DNA of 64,000 nucleotides from Paracoccus kondratievae (GTDB lineage Bacteria > Pseudomonadota > Alphaproteobacteria > Rhodobacterales > Rhodobacteraceae): the NCBI RefSeq assembly GCF_009301415.1, contig NZ_CP045072.1, forward strand, positions 1,231,001-1,295,000, read 5' to 3'. Under the pieces are notes generated by a model that saw only the letters and a program-made list of their open reading frames with translations, had not been told where the DNA came from and ran no database searches. Position 1 is the first letter of the stretch. Each line of letters begins with the position of its first letter. Positions 10,433 to 20,027 of the stretch are shown here, in pieces. A program made the position numbers and the translations under genes.

Positions 10433-13400
10433 CTAGCCCGCCGTATCGGCTTTTGCAGGCTTCTCAGCTTTTGCGCCGGTCAGGCGGCTGACAAGCCCAA
10501 GGACGAACACGAAGAACACCGGAACAAAAAACACAGCAAGGACGGTGGCCGCGACCATCCCACCGATCACGCCGGTACCGATCGCGTTCTGGCTGGCAGC
10601 CGAGGGTCCCGTTGCGATCGCAAGCGGCACCACGCCCAGCGTAAAGGCCAGCGAGGTCATCAGGATCGGCCGGAAGCGCAGTTTGGCCGCCTGTACCGCC
10701 GCCTCGATCAGGCTTTGACCCTGTTCGCGCAGCTCTTTGGCGAATTCGACGATCAGGATGGCGTTTTTGGCCGACAGACCGATGATCGCGATCAGGCCGA
10801 CCTTGAAGTAGATGTCGTTCGGCATGTCACGCAGCATCACCGCCCCGACACACCCCAGAACGCCCAAGGGCACCACCAGCATCACCGACAGCGGAATCGA
10901 CCAGCTTTCGTAAAGGCCCGAAAGCAGCAGGAAGACAAAGAGAATACTCATCGCATAAAGCAGCGTCGCCTGCGAACCGGCCTGGATCTCTTCCAGAGAC
11001 TGACCAGTCCATTCATAGCCAAAGCCCTGCGGCAGTTCGGTCGCCAGACGCTCCATCTCGGCCATGGCGGCACCAGAGCTGTAGCCCGGAGCAGCAGCGC
11101 CCGCGATACGGATCGAGGGATAACCGTTATAACCCACGACCTGCGACGGCCCCTGCTCCCAGCTTACGCTTGCAAAGGACGAGAAAGGCACCATGCCACC
11201 ATTGCTGTTGCGCACGGTGAGCTTCAGGATGTCCTCGGCCTGCATGCGCGAGTTTTCCTCGGCCTGCATGACCACGCGCTGCATCTTCCCGGCATTGGGG
11301 AAGTCGTTGATGTAGGCCGACCCCAGATATTGCGAGATCGTCGCCGAGATATCGGCAAAGGTCACGCCGAAGGCATTGGCCTTTTCACGGTCGATGGTGA
11401 CATAGACCTGCGCGGCCGAGGGCAGACCCTCGATGCGCAGGCCGGTCGCGATGCCGTTTTCCTGCGCCTTGGCCATGATCTGCTGGGCGGCTGCAAGCAG
11501 CGCGTCCTGCCCCTGCCCACCACGGTCCTGCAGGCGGAAGCTGAAGCCGCCAGTGGAACCAAAGCCGGGAATCGGAGGCGGAGACAGCGCATAGGCCTGC
11601 GCGTCCTGATAGGTAAACATCTCCATATTCGCGGCATCAGCGATGGTCTGTGCCGACTGATCACGCTCGGCCCAGTCCTTGAAGGTGACGAACATCAGCC
11701 CGGCATTCGGCCCCTGCCCCGAAAAGCTGAAGCCCCGGATTGCCACGGTATTCTCGACCGCGTCGTTGCGCTGGAACATCTGTGCGGCCTGCGTCAGCAC
11801 CTCATCGGTGCGGTTCGAACTGGCCGTCGGCGGGGTCTGGATATCGGTAATGATAAAGCCCTGATCCTCGTTCGGCAAAAAGCTGGTCGGCAGGCGCAGA
11901 AAGCCCATGGCCGTCGCTCCGACAAGCGCCAGATAAAAGACCATCATCACCAGCCGCCGCCTCGTGACAAAGCCGACCACGCGGGTATAGCGGTTGGTCA
12001 GCCGGTCGAAGTTGCGGTTAAACCAGCCAAAGAAACCTTTTTTCTCGTGATGGCCATTGATGGGCTTGAGGAAGGTCGCGCAAAGCGCCGGCGTCAGCGT
12101 CAGCGCGAGGAAGGCCGAGAACAGGATCGACACCACCATGGTCAGCGCGAACTGGCGATAAATGATACCCGACGAACCGGGGAAAAAGGCCATAGGCACA
12201 AAGACCGCCGCCAGGACCAGCGTGATGCCGACGATAGCGCCCGAGATCTGGTCCATGGCTTTTTCCGTCGCCTCACGTGGCGGCAAACCCTCGCTTGCCA
12301 TGATGCGTTCGACGTTCTCGATCACCACGATCGCGTCATCGACAAGGATGCCGATGGCCAGCACCATGGCGAACATGGTCAGCACGTTGATCGAAAAGCC
12401 CGCCGCCAGCATGACGGCCACCGTTCCCATCAACGCGATGGGCACCACAACGGTCGGGATGATCGTATAGCGAAAGTTCTGCAAGAACAGGAACATCACC
12501 AGGAAAACCAGTCCCACCGCCTCTAGCAGCGTATGCAGAACCTTTTCGATCGAGGCCTCGACGAAAGGTGTGGTGTCATAGGGAATGGTGTAGGTGACCC
12601 CATCCGGAAAGAAGCGGGACAGTTCCTCCATCTTCTCATGCACCGCCTCCGAGGTGTTCAGCGCGTTACCGGTCGTCGAAAGCTGGATACCCAGCGCCGC
12701 CGCCGGCTTGCCGTTGATACGCGACGAGAAGCTGTAGCTCTCTGCCCCGATTTCAAGCCGCGCCACGTCGCGCAAAAGCACGGTCGAGCCGTCGGGATTG
12801 GCGCGCAGCACGATGTTACCGAATTCATCGACATCGTCGAGCTGACCCTTGATCAGCACGGTCGCGGTCAGCTGCTGGCCGATGGGGTTCGGGTCTGCGC
12901 CGACCTTGCCTGCCGCAACCTGCGCGTTCTGCGCCCGTACCGCTGCCACGATCTCGGCCGAGCTGAGGTTAAGCCCGGTCATCTTGGTCGGGTCGACCCA
13001 GATGCGCAGTGCACGTTCCGGCGCAAAGACCTGTGCGCGACCGACACCCTCAATGCGGCGTATCTCGCCCACCACGTTGCGGTTCAGGTAATCCCCAAGC
13101 GCGATGTCGTTCAGCGTGCCGTCATCAGAGGTCAGAGCAACCAACATCAAAAAGCCGGTGCCCGCCTCTTCGATCAGGATACCCTGATCAACCACACTTT
13201 GCGGCAACAGAGGTTCGACCCGGGCGACCGCGTTCTGCACATCGACCTGAGCGCGGGCAACGTCGGTTCCCGGTTCGAATGTCGCGGTGATCGACATGGC
13301 GCCCGAAGAATCCGAAACGGATTCGTAATAGGCCAGCCCTTCGACGCCGTTCAGCTCATCCTCGATGGGCTGGGCGACGGCGCGGTTGATCTCGCCCGGC

Positions 13401-13558
13401 GCGGCACCGGTGTAGGCGGTCGAAATGGTGATCTGTGGCCATGCCACCTGCGGGTATTGCGCGACCGGGATCAGCGGCAGGGACAAAATCCCCGCGATGA
13501 CGAAAAAGATCGCGATTACCCAGGCGAGCACTGGCCGGTGAATGAAGAACCGTGCCAT
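10433..13558 (-). CDS. RND multidrug efflux pump, HAE1 family (AcrB/MexB-like)
   Basis: A 1041-residue inner-membrane transporter of the proton-driven trimeric RND class. It begins MARFFIHRPVLAWVIAIF, has twelve predicted membrane segments and two large periplasmic loops. The proton-relay aspartates are in LAIGILVDDAIVVIENVERIM, and GFFGWFNRNFDRL links the two halves. Start 13558 is the family-typical N-terminus; the longer open frame overlaps the adaptor gene. It lies four bases after the periplasmic adaptor gene and before the outer-membrane lipoprotein gene, giving a complete tripartite pump. Substrates cannot be deduced. Confidence 0.96.
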   Translation of the reverse strand: MARFFIHRPVLAWVIAIFFVIAGILSLPLIPVAQYPQVAWPQITISTAYTGAAPGEINRAVAQPIEDELNGVEGLAYYESVSDSSGAMSITATFEPGTDVARAQVDVQNAVARVEPLLPQSVVDQGILIEEAGTGFLMLVALTSDDGTLNDIALGDYLNRNVVGEIRRIEGVGRAQVFAPERALRIWVDPTKMTGLNLSSAEIVAAVRAQNAQVAAGKVGADPNPIGQQLTATVLIKGQLDDVDEFGNIVLRANPDGSTVLLRDVARLEIGAESYSFSSRINGKPAAALGIQLSTTGNALNTSEAVHEKMEELSRFFPDGVTYTIPYDTTPFVEASIEKVLHTLLEAVGLVFLVMFLFLQNFRYTIIPTVVVPIALMGTVAVMLAAGFSINVLTMFAMVLAIGILVDDAIVVIENVERIMASEGLPPREATEKAMDQISGAIVGITLVLAAVFVPMAFFPGSSGIIYRQFALTMVVSILFSAFLALTLTPALCATFLKPINGHHEKKGFFGWFNRNFDRLTNRYTRVVGFVTRRRLVMMVFYLALVGATAMGFLRLPTSFLPNEDQGFIITDIQTPPTASSNRTDEVLTQAAQMFQRNDAVENTVAIRGFSFSGQGPNAGLMFVTFKDWAERDQSAQTIADAANMEMFTYQDAQAYALSPPPIPGFGSTGGFSFRLQDRGGQGQDALLAAAQQIMAKAQENGIATGLRIEGLPSAAQVYVTIDREKANAFGVTFADISATISQYLGSAYINDFPNAGKMQRVVMQAEENSRMQAEDILKLTVRNSNGGMVPFSSFASVSWEQGPSQVVGYNGYPSIRIAGAAAPGYSSGAAMAEMERLATELPQGFGYEWTGQSLEEIQAGSQATLLYAMSILFVFLLLSGLYESWSIPLSVMLVVPLGVLGCVGAVMLRDMPNDIYFKVGLIAIIGLSAKNAILIVEFAKELREQGQSLIEAAVQAAKLRFRPILMTSLAFTLGVVPLAIATGPSAASQNAIGTGVIGGMVAATVLAVFFVPVFFVFVLGLVSRLTGAKAEKPAKADTAG

Positions 13559-13562
13559 CCGC

Positions 13563-14744
13563 TTACTCCTGCGCTGCGGGCTGAGCGGATTCTTCCGCAG
13601 CGGCCGGGGCTTCGGTTGCAGCCGGCGCATTTGCCGGGAGCGCAACCACCTTGGCGTCGGGATACAGCTTTTGTGCACCCGCAACCACAACCCGGTCGCC
13701 CGGCTTCAGCCCCGCTTCGACCAGCCAGCGGTTATCGGTGGTCTGGCCAAGGGTCACATTGCGGCGCTCGACAGTTTCGTCATCCTTCATCGCATAGACA
13801 TAGGCCTGACCCGACTGGTCGCGCTGCACCGCCATTTGCGGCACGATCAGGGCGTTGTCGCGTACCGCCTGTTCAATCCGCACGCGGACGTAAAGACCCG
13901 GCAGCAGATCGCCCTCGGGGTTCGGGAACTCGGCCCGCAGCGTGATCTGCCCGGTCGAGCTGTCCACGCTTGCTTCCGAGAACAGCAGTTTGCCCGAATG
14001 GGTATATTCCGTGCCGTCATCAAAGATCAGCCGTACCTCGGCTTCATCAGACGAAAGCATCGCAAGCTGCCCCGCAGCCAAAGCGCGGCGCAAGGCAAAA
14101 AGCTCGGACGAGGATTGGGTAAAGTCCACATAGACCGGGTCAAGCTGCTGGATCGTCGCCATGATGTCGGTCTGGGCGTTGACCAGCGCGCCCTCGGTCA
14201 CCAGCGCGCGGCCGACGACGCCCGAAATCGGAGCCGTAACATCTGTGTAGCTGCGATTCAGTTCGGCCTCTTGCAGCGAGGCACGCGCAATGGCGACATC
14301 GGCCTCTGCCTGCGCAAGGGCGGTCGTCGCGTTGTCCAGATCGACGCCCGCCGTCACCTTGCGTTCGCGCAGGGCACGAGCCCGCTTTTCCTGATCGGCA
14401 GCGTTCAGCGCCGTTGCCTGGGCCCGCGCAAGCGTCCCCTTGGCACTGGCCACACGTACGTCATAGGGCGCGGGGTCGATGCGATAAAGAACGTCGCCCG
14501 CCTCGACCTTGCCGCCCTGTTCAAAGACGCGCTCAATGACGATACCGCCGACCCGCGGCCGCACTTCGGCGATGCGGGTGGCGGCAACACGGCCCGGCAG
14601 CTCGTTGATTACCGGCAATGCTTCGGGCTGGATTTCCAGTACGCTGACCTGCGGCGGCGGCAGCTGCTGGGCCAGAGCAGGCCCCATCAGCAGACAGCAA
14701 AGCACGAACCCGGCGCCCAGGCCGGGAAAAATTGGTTTTTTCAT
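13563..14744 (-). CDS. RND efflux periplasmic adaptor (membrane fusion protein, AcrA-like)
   Basis: A 393-residue protein with an N-terminal signal sequence (MKKPIFPGLGAGFVLCCLLMG, cleavage probably after ALA), a lipoyl half-motif (GRVAATRIAEVRPRVGG and [19 protein letters not shown]), an alpha-helical hairpin (about 95-160), and beta-barrel and membrane-proximal domains ending in GLKPGDRVVVAGAQKL. There is no lipobox; the tail is Ala/Glu-rich. It should bridge the RND pump and the outer-membrane channel. It is 32 bases downstream of the TetR gene and four bases upstream of the pump gene. Confidence 0.95.
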   Translation of the reverse strand: MKKPIFPGLGAGFVLCCLLMGPALAQQLPPPQVSVLEIQPEALPVINELPGRVAATRIAEVRPRVGGIVIERVFEQGGKVEAGDVLYRIDPAPYDVRVASAKGTLARAQATALNAADQEKRARALRERKVTAGVDLDNATTALAQAEADVAIARASLQEAELNRSYTDVTAPISGVVGRALVTEGALVNAQTDIMATIQQLDPVYVDFTQSSSELFALRRALAAGQLAMLSSDEAEVRLIFDDGTEYTHSGKLLFSEASVDSSTGQITLRAEFPNPEGDLLPGLYVRVRIEQAVRDNALIVPQMAVQRDQSGQAYVYAMKDDETVERRNVTLGQTTDNRWLVEAGLKPGDRVVVAGAQKLYPDAKVVALPANAPAATEAPAAAEESAQPAAQE

Positions 14745-14776
14745 AGGGTCTTTCCTGTGAACCTCAGTGTGGGAGG

Positions 14777-15358
14777 TCAGTCTCCGTTTGCGCCAGGATC
14801 GCTTTCCGCGATCGCCATCAATTCATCGAGAATGTCATCACGGGTTTCCTGATCGAACCGGCTGAAACCGAAAAATTCGAGAAACGCCATGCCATGCAGG
14901 GCCAGAAGCGTCATGAGCATCCGTTTGCGGTCTCCGGCCTGTTCGGCAACGGCCTGGATGTCGCCAGAGATCACCTCTCGCATGATCTCACGGCATTCGG
15001 CATGTTCGCCCATGCTCGCACTGATCAGCAATGCGATTTCAAGCTCTTCCTCGGTCGGAACCCGGCGGCATTTGTCGATCAGCGTCAGCAGCATGGTATT
15101 TGGCTTGCCTTCATGTCGCGCCTGAATTTCAGCGAAAACCTCACGGTGCTGGGCCATCTTGTGACGTATGAAAGCGGCAAGCAGCCCGGCCTTGCTTTCG
15201 CAATCATAAACCACGCTGGATTTACTGATTCCGGCCTCTTTGGCGACTGCATCAATGCTGAGACCGGCCGCACCGACACGTCGGGCCACCCTTTCGATGG
15301 CGGACATCAGTTCATCGCGGCTGATGGTTCGTTTGCGGCCCAAAATCGCCTCCACCAT
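14777..15358 (-). CDS. TetR-family regulator heading the efflux operon
   Basis: A 193-residue regulator with an N-terminal TetR helix-turn-helix (about 12-60; GLSIDAVAKEAGISKSSVVYDCESKAGLLAAFI) and a helical C-terminal ligand domain. It is the first gene of the unit TetR-adaptor-pump-channel on one strand and probably represses its own operon until an effector binds. The tail (FFGFSRFDQETRDDILDEL) resembles the C-terminal extension seen in several efflux TetR regulators. The upstream region to 15550 should contain the promoter and operator; ACCGTTCGTTT at about 15366 is a possible half-palindrome but is not convincing alone. Confidence 0.9.
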   Translation of the reverse strand: MVEAILGRKRTISRDELMSAIERVARRVGAAGLSIDAVAKEAGISKSSVVYDCESKAGLLAAFIRHKMAQHREVFAEIQARHEGKPNTMLLTLIDKCRRVPTEEELEIALLISASMGEHAECREIMREVISGDIQAVAEQAGDRKRMLMTLLALHGMAFLEFFGFSRFDQETRDDILDELMAIAESDPGANGD

Positions 15359-15550
15359 TTCCGTATGACCGTTCGTTTATTGACAGGATGGTCCCGAGTC
15401 AACCGCCAGAACTTCCCACACGGAAAGGTGAACGGCGTGTGGGTGTGTCCATGAATCCACAGATGTCCACACCATCCAAAGGTCGTACTTCCTTACCGCC
15501 ACTGACGCCGTCCACAGTGCACATATGGAACAAGAACGAGGGATGAGATC

Positions 15551-15727
15551 ATGAAAGGCACAGTCATTCTGACAGGTCGCAATGGTGCGCTGGTCTCGGG
15601 CGAATATGAGGTCAGCGGCGACACACTTCGCGTTTCCTATGGCGGAAATGAACGCGAGGTCCGTATCGACGGCGGGTCGGTCGACCATCTGGCGCAGGCG
15701 CTTTTGCGCGATCTGTGGCTGGGGTAA
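15551..15727 (+). CDS. Small protein of unknown function (58 residues)
   Basis: An ATG with GAGGG about eight bases upstream opens a 58-codon frame beginning MKGTVILTGRNG and ending in TAA at 15725-15727. The translation alternates polar and hydrophobic residues (GEYEVSGDTLRVSYGG), suggesting a small beta-sheet domain, then a short helix (VDHLAQALLRDLWLG). It has no membrane segment or signal peptide. It is divergent from the TetR gene and 92 bases upstream of the phospholipid operon, so it may share either promoter region. No family was recognised. Confidence 0.5.
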   Translation: MKGTVILTGRNGALVSGEYEVSGDTLRVSYGGNEREVRIDGGSVDHLAQALLRDLWLG

Positions 15728-15819
15728 GCAGACCCTGACGCCGTAGCATGCGTCACCCCCTTCCGTCTTGACCGGGTTTCATGCAAGAACCTGACTAAAC
15801 GGACTGACCTGGGGGTTAG

Positions 15820-16452
15820 ATGACGGCGACAATCGCAGCCAGAATGACCCGCGCCGGACTGGTTGCTGCGGCGCGAGTGCTGCTAAGCCTGCGGGCCATC
15901 GACCTGCCCCCTAAAGGCAGCGGGCCGCGCGTTCTTGTTGCCAACCACGTCAGCCATGCAGATTTCGTGGCGCTTTGGTCGGTTCTGCCGAAACAGTTGC
16001 GATTGCAAACCCGGCCAGTCGCGGGCGCGGATTATTGGGAACGTTCGGACCTGCGGCGCTGGACCGCCAATCATGTATTCCGCGCCGTGCTTATCGATCG
16101 TGACCCGGCCAGCCGGCGCTCGGACCCGGTCGAAGCGGTGGCCGAGGTGCTGCGCAGCGGCGAGGACGTGATCTTTTTCCCCGAAGGTACGCGCAATCTG
16201 ACCGACGCGCGGCTATTGCCGCTGAAATCGGGCATCTACCACCTTGCCCGCACCGTCCCCGAGGTAGAAATCGTGCCGGCCTGGATCCTGAACCTTGACC
16301 GCATTCTGCCCAAAGGGGCCTTTCTGCCGGTGCCTCTGAATTGCGCTGTGCGTTTTGGCACCCCGATGCAGGTCGGGCCGGGCGAAAGCCGCGAAGATTT
16401 CCTGAACCGCCTCTCATCCGCCATGCTGGCGCTGGCCGAGGCAAAGGGCTGA
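15820..16452 (+). CDS. PlsC-like 1-acyl-glycerol-3-phosphate acyltransferase
   Basis: A 210-residue acyltransferase with the four family blocks: NHVSHAD (the HX4D catalytic motif, His about 45), the arginine-containing block NHVFRAVLIDRD, FFPEGTRN (about 120-127) and the late proline block IVPAWILNL. It is expected to make phosphatidic acid from lysophosphatidic acid or to acylate a related lysolipid. It opens a three-gene operon with a CdsA-like cytidylyltransferase three bases downstream and a CDP-alcohol phosphotransferase. Because the set stands together, it may serve a dedicated lipid rather than bulk phospholipid synthesis. Confidence 0.9.
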   Translation: MTATIAARMTRAGLVAAARVLLSLRAIDLPPKGSGPRVLVANHVSHADFVALWSVLPKQLRLQTRPVAGADYWERSDLRRWTANHVFRAVLIDRDPASRRSDPVEAVAEVLRSGEDVIFFPEGTRNLTDARLLPLKSGIYHLARTVPEVEIVPAWILNLDRILPKGAFLPVPLNCAVRFGTPMQVGPGESREDFLNRLSSAMLALAEAKG

Positions 16453-16455
16453 TCC

Positions 16456-17394
16456 ATGGACCGTTTCCACTCGCCTTCTGCCTATGTGTTCTACGGGCTT
16501 TTCGCCTTTCTGATCCTTGCCACACTGGTCGCGCAATTCCTGATCCGTTCGGGCAGGGTCACCGAACCAACGGCGGGGAACCTGACCCAGCGCATTCGCG
16601 CATGGTGGGTGATGATCGGCGTGCTTGCCCTGATCTTTACCCTTGGCGCGGGGGCAATCACGCTGTTCTTTGCACTGTGTTCGATGGCGGCACTGCGTGA
16701 ATTTGCCACCATCACCCATACCCGGCGCGACGATCATGACGGGCTGGCCATCGCCTTTTACCTGATCCTGCCTTTGCAATATCTGCTGGTCTATTTCGAA
16801 GTCCCGGTCTTTGCCGCGCTGCTGATCCCGGTTTACAGCTTTCTGCTGCTGCCGGTCATCACCGTGTTTAAAGGCGAGGTGCAGGGCTTTCTGACCCGCG
16901 TGTCAGAAACACAATGGGGGCTTATGGTCTGCGTCTATTGCGTGTCGCATATCCCGGCGATTCTGACACTGGACATCCCGTTTTACCGCTACAGCGCCTT
17001 TACGCTGGTCGCATGGCTGATCCTGGTCGTGCAAGCCTCGGATGTGCTGCAATATATCTGGGGCAAGAGCATCGGCCGCCACCTGCTGGCCCCGCGCGTC
17101 TCACCCTCGAAAACGGTTGAGGGGCTGGTCGGAGGCATGCTGAGCGCCACGGTTCTGGGGATGGCGCTGACGCCGATCACCCCTTTCCGCTGGTGGGAGG
17201 CAGGGCTGATCGCCCTGACCGTTACCGGCTTTGGCACTTTGGGCGGGCTGATCATGTCAGCGATCAAACGCGACCGCGGGGTCAAGGACTGGGGTACACT
17301 GGTCCAGGGGCATGGAGGCATTCTTGACCGGCTGGACAGTCTGGTCTTTTCGGCTCCGGTATTTTTGCACATTCTTGCTTGGGGGTGGATGTGA
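16456..17394 (+). CDS. Phosphatidate cytidylyltransferase (CdsA family, YnbB-like)
   Basis: A 312-residue polytopic protein with about eight membrane segments and the CdsA signature near the C-terminus: VSPSKTVEGLVGGML followed by GGLIMSAIKRDRGVKDWGTLVQGHGGILDRLDSL. It makes CDP-diacylglycerol from phosphatidate and CTP. The size and its pairing with a CDP-alcohol phosphotransferase recall E. coli YnbB, a CdsA paralogue beside YnbA. Its TGA stop overlaps the GTG start of the next gene (GTGA), so the two are translationally coupled. A housekeeping cdsA would be expected elsewhere, normally with ispU/dxr, and is not in this window. Confidence 0.9.
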   Translation: MDRFHSPSAYVFYGLFAFLILATLVAQFLIRSGRVTEPTAGNLTQRIRAWWVMIGVLALIFTLGAGAITLFFALCSMAALREFATITHTRRDDHDGLAIAFYLILPLQYLLVYFEVPVFAALLIPVYSFLLLPVITVFKGEVQGFLTRVSETQWGLMVCVYCVSHIPAILTLDIPFYRYSAFTLVAWLILVVQASDVLQYIWGKSIGRHLLAPRVSPSKTVEGLVGGMLSATVLGMALTPITPFRWWEAGLIALTVTGFGTLGGLIMSAIKRDRGVKDWGTLVQGHGGILDRLDSLVFSAPVFLHILAWGWM

Positions 17395-18038
17395 CCGAGG
17401 ATTTCAGCCGGCGCCCGATCGCCAGCCGCAATACGAAATGGGCAGCGCGGGTCACCCGATGGCTGGTCGCGCGCCAGATCGAGCCGAACCGCATCTCCAT
17501 GGGTTCGGTCGTGGCGGCAGTGCTTGCGGGTGCGGCCTTTGCCCTGTCCGCACTTGTCGGCTCGCAATGGGCAGCGGGGCTGCTGTTGCTTCTGGGGGCG
17601 CTCTTTTGTCAGCTGCGCCTGCTTTGCAATCTATTTGACGGGCTGGTCGCGGTCGAAGGCGGCATGGGGTCACCCGATGGCGCTTTCTGGAACGAAGTAC
17701 CGGACCGGCTGTCGGATGTGCTGATCCTGACCGGCTTTGGCATGGCGGCAGGCTATTGGGGTGTTGGCCTGCTTGCCGGGGCGCTGGCGATCACTACCGC
17801 CTACCTGAGGGAGTTTGGCCGGGCGGCGGGGCTGGGGTCGGATTTCCGCGGGCCGGGTTCAAAATCGCATCGCATGGCGGCGGTAACGATTGGCGCGCTG
17901 GCTCAGATCCTGGCTTGGGTTGCCGGGCTTGGCTGGCCGGTGCTGAGCTGGACGCTGTGGCTTGTGGTGGCTCTGGTCGCGGTAACTATCCTGCGACGCA
18001 GCCAGCGCATACTTGACGGGTTGACGGGCCAGGCGTGA
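17391..18038 (+). CDS. CDP-alcohol phosphatidyltransferase family protein (YnbA-like)
   Basis: A 215-residue membrane protein. The core motif reads CNLFDGLVAVEGGMGSPDG, then AFWNEVPDRLSD. Compared with the family consensus DxxDGxxAR...GxxxDxxxD, the first Asp is Asn, the Arg is Val and the third Asp is Asn, while three acidic positions remain. The GTG start at 17391 overlaps the cdsA-like stop and has GGGGG just upstream; TTG or GTG codons slightly upstream are possible but worse placed. The enzyme should transfer a headgroup alcohol to CDP-diacylglycerol; the altered motif suggests an unusual alcohol or a distinct subfamily. Last gene of the PlsC-CdsA-like operon. Confidence 0.8.
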   Translation: MTEDFSRRPIASRNTKWAARVTRWLVARQIEPNRISMGSVVAAVLAGAAFALSALVGSQWAAGLLLLLGALFCQLRLLCNLFDGLVAVEGGMGSPDGAFWNEVPDRLSDVLILTGFGMAAGYWGVGLLAGALAITTAYLREFGRAAGLGSDFRGPGSKSHRMAAVTIGALAQILAWVAGLGWPVLSWTLWLVVALVAVTILRRSQRILDGLTGQA

Positions 18039-18144
18039 ATTCGGGGCTGTCCCTGCCCGCTTGGCGTGATAAGGGATAACTTCGCCAATTCCTTCGTGAT
18101 ACTGGCCGCTCAGCACGGACAATCAGACGACAGAGAACCCAGCC

Positions 18145-19983
18145 ATGCCCGCATATCGTTCCCGCACCACCACCCATGGCCGCAATATGGCAGGGGCCCG
18201 CGGCCTCTGGCGTGCGACCGGGGTGAAAAACAGCGATTTCGGCAAACCGATCATCGCGATTGTAAACAGTTTTACCCAGTTCGTGCCGGGACATGTGCAC
18301 CTGAAGGACCTGGGCCAGATGGTTGCGCGCGAGGTCGAAGCGGCTGGCGGTATCGCCAAAGAGTTCAACACCATCGCGGTCGATGACGGTATCGCCATGG
18401 GCCATGACGGCATGCTTTATTCGCTGCCTTCGCGCGAACTGATCGCCGACTCGGTTGAATATATGGTCAACGCGCATTGCGCCGATGCCATGGTCTGTAT
18501 CTCGAACTGCGACAAGATCACCCCCGGCATGCTGATGGCAGCAATGCGGGTGAACATCCCGACGATCTTTGTCTCGGGCGGACCGATGGAGGCGGGCAAG
18601 GTCACGCTGGGCGATGGCCGCAAGGTCGCGCTGGATCTGGTCGATGCCATGGTCGCTGCGGCTGATGACAAAGTGTCGGACGCAGATCTGACCGCTATCG
18701 AAGAGGCCGCCTGCCCGACCTGCGGCTCGTGCTCGGGGATGTTCACCGCCAACTCAATGAACTGCCTGACCGAGGCGCTGGGGCTGTCGCTGCCCGGCAA
18801 CGGCTCGACCCTGGCAACCCACGCCTATCGCAAGAACCTGTTCCTTGAGGCTGGCCGGCGTATCGTCGACATCACCCGCCGCTATTATGAACAGGATGAT
18901 GCCTCGGTCCTGCCACGCTCGGTCGCCAGCAAGGCCGCATTCTATAACGCCATGTCGCTGGATATCGCCATGGGCGGTTCGACGAACACCGTGTTGCACC
19001 TGCTTGCGGTCGCGCAGGAAGGCGGGGTCGATTTCACCATGGACGACATCGACGCCCTGTCGCGCAAGGTGCCCTGCCTGTGCAAGGTCGCGCCGAACAA
19101 GGCCGATGTGCATATGGAGGACGTCCATCGCGCCGGCGGCATCATGGCGATCATGGGCGAGCTTGACCGCGCCGGACTTGTCGATCGTAATTGCACCACG
19201 GTCCATGCCCCGACCATCGGCGCGGCTATCGACCAATGGGATATCGTGCGCAGCAACGATCCGCAGACGCGCCAGCTGTTCATGGCCGCGCCGGGCGGCG
19301 TACCGACACAGGTGGCGTTCAGCCAATCCTCACTCTGGCCCGATCTGGATCTGGACCGCGAAAAGGGCGTTATCCGTTCAGCCAAAACCCCGTTCTCAAA
19401 GGACGGCGGTCTGGCAGTGCTCAAAGGCAATCTGGCCGTCGATGGCTGCATCGTAAAGACCGCAGGCGTGGACGAATCCATCCTGGTCTTTTCGGGCAGG
19501 GCCAAGGTCTATGAAAGCCAGGACGCGGCTGTCTCGGGCATCCTGACCGGCAAAGTCGAGGCCGGGGATGTGGTCGTCATCCGTTACGAAGGACCCAAAG
19601 GTGGGCCGGGCATGCAGGAAATGCTCTATCCGACCAGCTACCTGAAATCCAAGGGGCTTGGAAAAGCCTGCGCGCTGATCACCGACGGCCGTTTTTCGGG
19701 CGGGACCTCCGGCCTGTCCATCGGCCATGTCAGCCCCGAAGCCGCTGCCGGCGGCATCATCGGTCTGGTGCATGACGGTGACCTGATCGAGATCGACATT
19801 CCCAACCGCTCGATCCGTCTGGCGGTCCCGGATGACGAGCTGGCCGCCCGTCGCGCCGAACAAGAGACCCGGGGCTGGAAACCCGCGCAGCCGCGCCAGC
19901 GTCAGGTTTCGGGCGCGCTTAAGGTCTATGCACAATTCGCTGCCTCGGCCGACAAGGGTGCGGTGCGTATCCTGCCCGAGTAA
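18145..19983 (+). CDS. ilvD: Dihydroxy-acid dehydratase IlvD
   Basis: A 612-residue enzyme that dehydrates 2,3-dihydroxy-isovalerate and -methylvalerate in valine, isoleucine, leucine and pantothenate synthesis. The N-terminus [20 protein letters not shown] is typical; iron-sulfur cysteines lie in [10 protein letters not shown] (about 122) and [18 protein letters not shown] (about 190-207). The C-terminal half carries [26 protein letters not shown] and [11 protein letters not shown]. Length is normal. It is a single-gene unit between the phospholipid operon and the convergent biotin operon. Confidence 0.97.
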   Translation: MPAYRSRTTTHGRNMAGARGLWRATGVKNSDFGKPIIAIVNSFTQFVPGHVHLKDLGQMVAREVEAAGGIAKEFNTIAVDDGIAMGHDGMLYSLPSRELIADSVEYMVNAHCADAMVCISNCDKITPGMLMAAMRVNIPTIFVSGGPMEAGKVTLGDGRKVALDLVDAMVAAADDKVSDADLTAIEEAACPTCGSCSGMFTANSMNCLTEALGLSLPGNGSTLATHAYRKNLFLEAGRRIVDITRRYYEQDDASVLPRSVASKAAFYNAMSLDIAMGGSTNTVLHLLAVAQEGGVDFTMDDIDALSRKVPCLCKVAPNKADVHMEDVHRAGGIMAIMGELDRAGLVDRNCTTVHAPTIGAAIDQWDIVRSNDPQTRQLFMAAPGGVPTQVAFSQSSLWPDLDLDREKGVIRSAKTPFSKDGGLAVLKGNLAVDGCIVKTAGVDESILVFSGRAKVYESQDAAVSGILTGKVEAGDVVVIRYEGPKGGPGMQEMLYPTSYLKSKGLGKACALITDGRFSGGTSGLSIGHVSPEAAAGGIIGLVHDGDLIEIDIPNRSIRLAVPDDELAARRAEQETRGWKPAQPRQRQVSGALKVYAQFAASADKGAVRILPE

Positions 19984-19990
19984 GCCCATA

Positions 19991-20021
19991 GGGCGCGGCC
20001 GCTTTGGCGGAGGTCGCGCCC
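19991..20021. terminator. Hairpin between convergent ilvD and thiolase genes
   Basis: GGGCGCGGCC can pair with GGTCGCGCCC (one G-U) around an 11-base loop, placed between the two convergent stops. No T tract follows on either strand, so termination efficiency is uncertain. Confidence 0.45.
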
Positions 20022-20027
20022 GATCTA

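Noticed and set aside
10415..12526. A 703-codon open frame opposite the RND pump gene
   Set aside because: Antisense shadow; His/Arg/Gln-rich translation without domain features.
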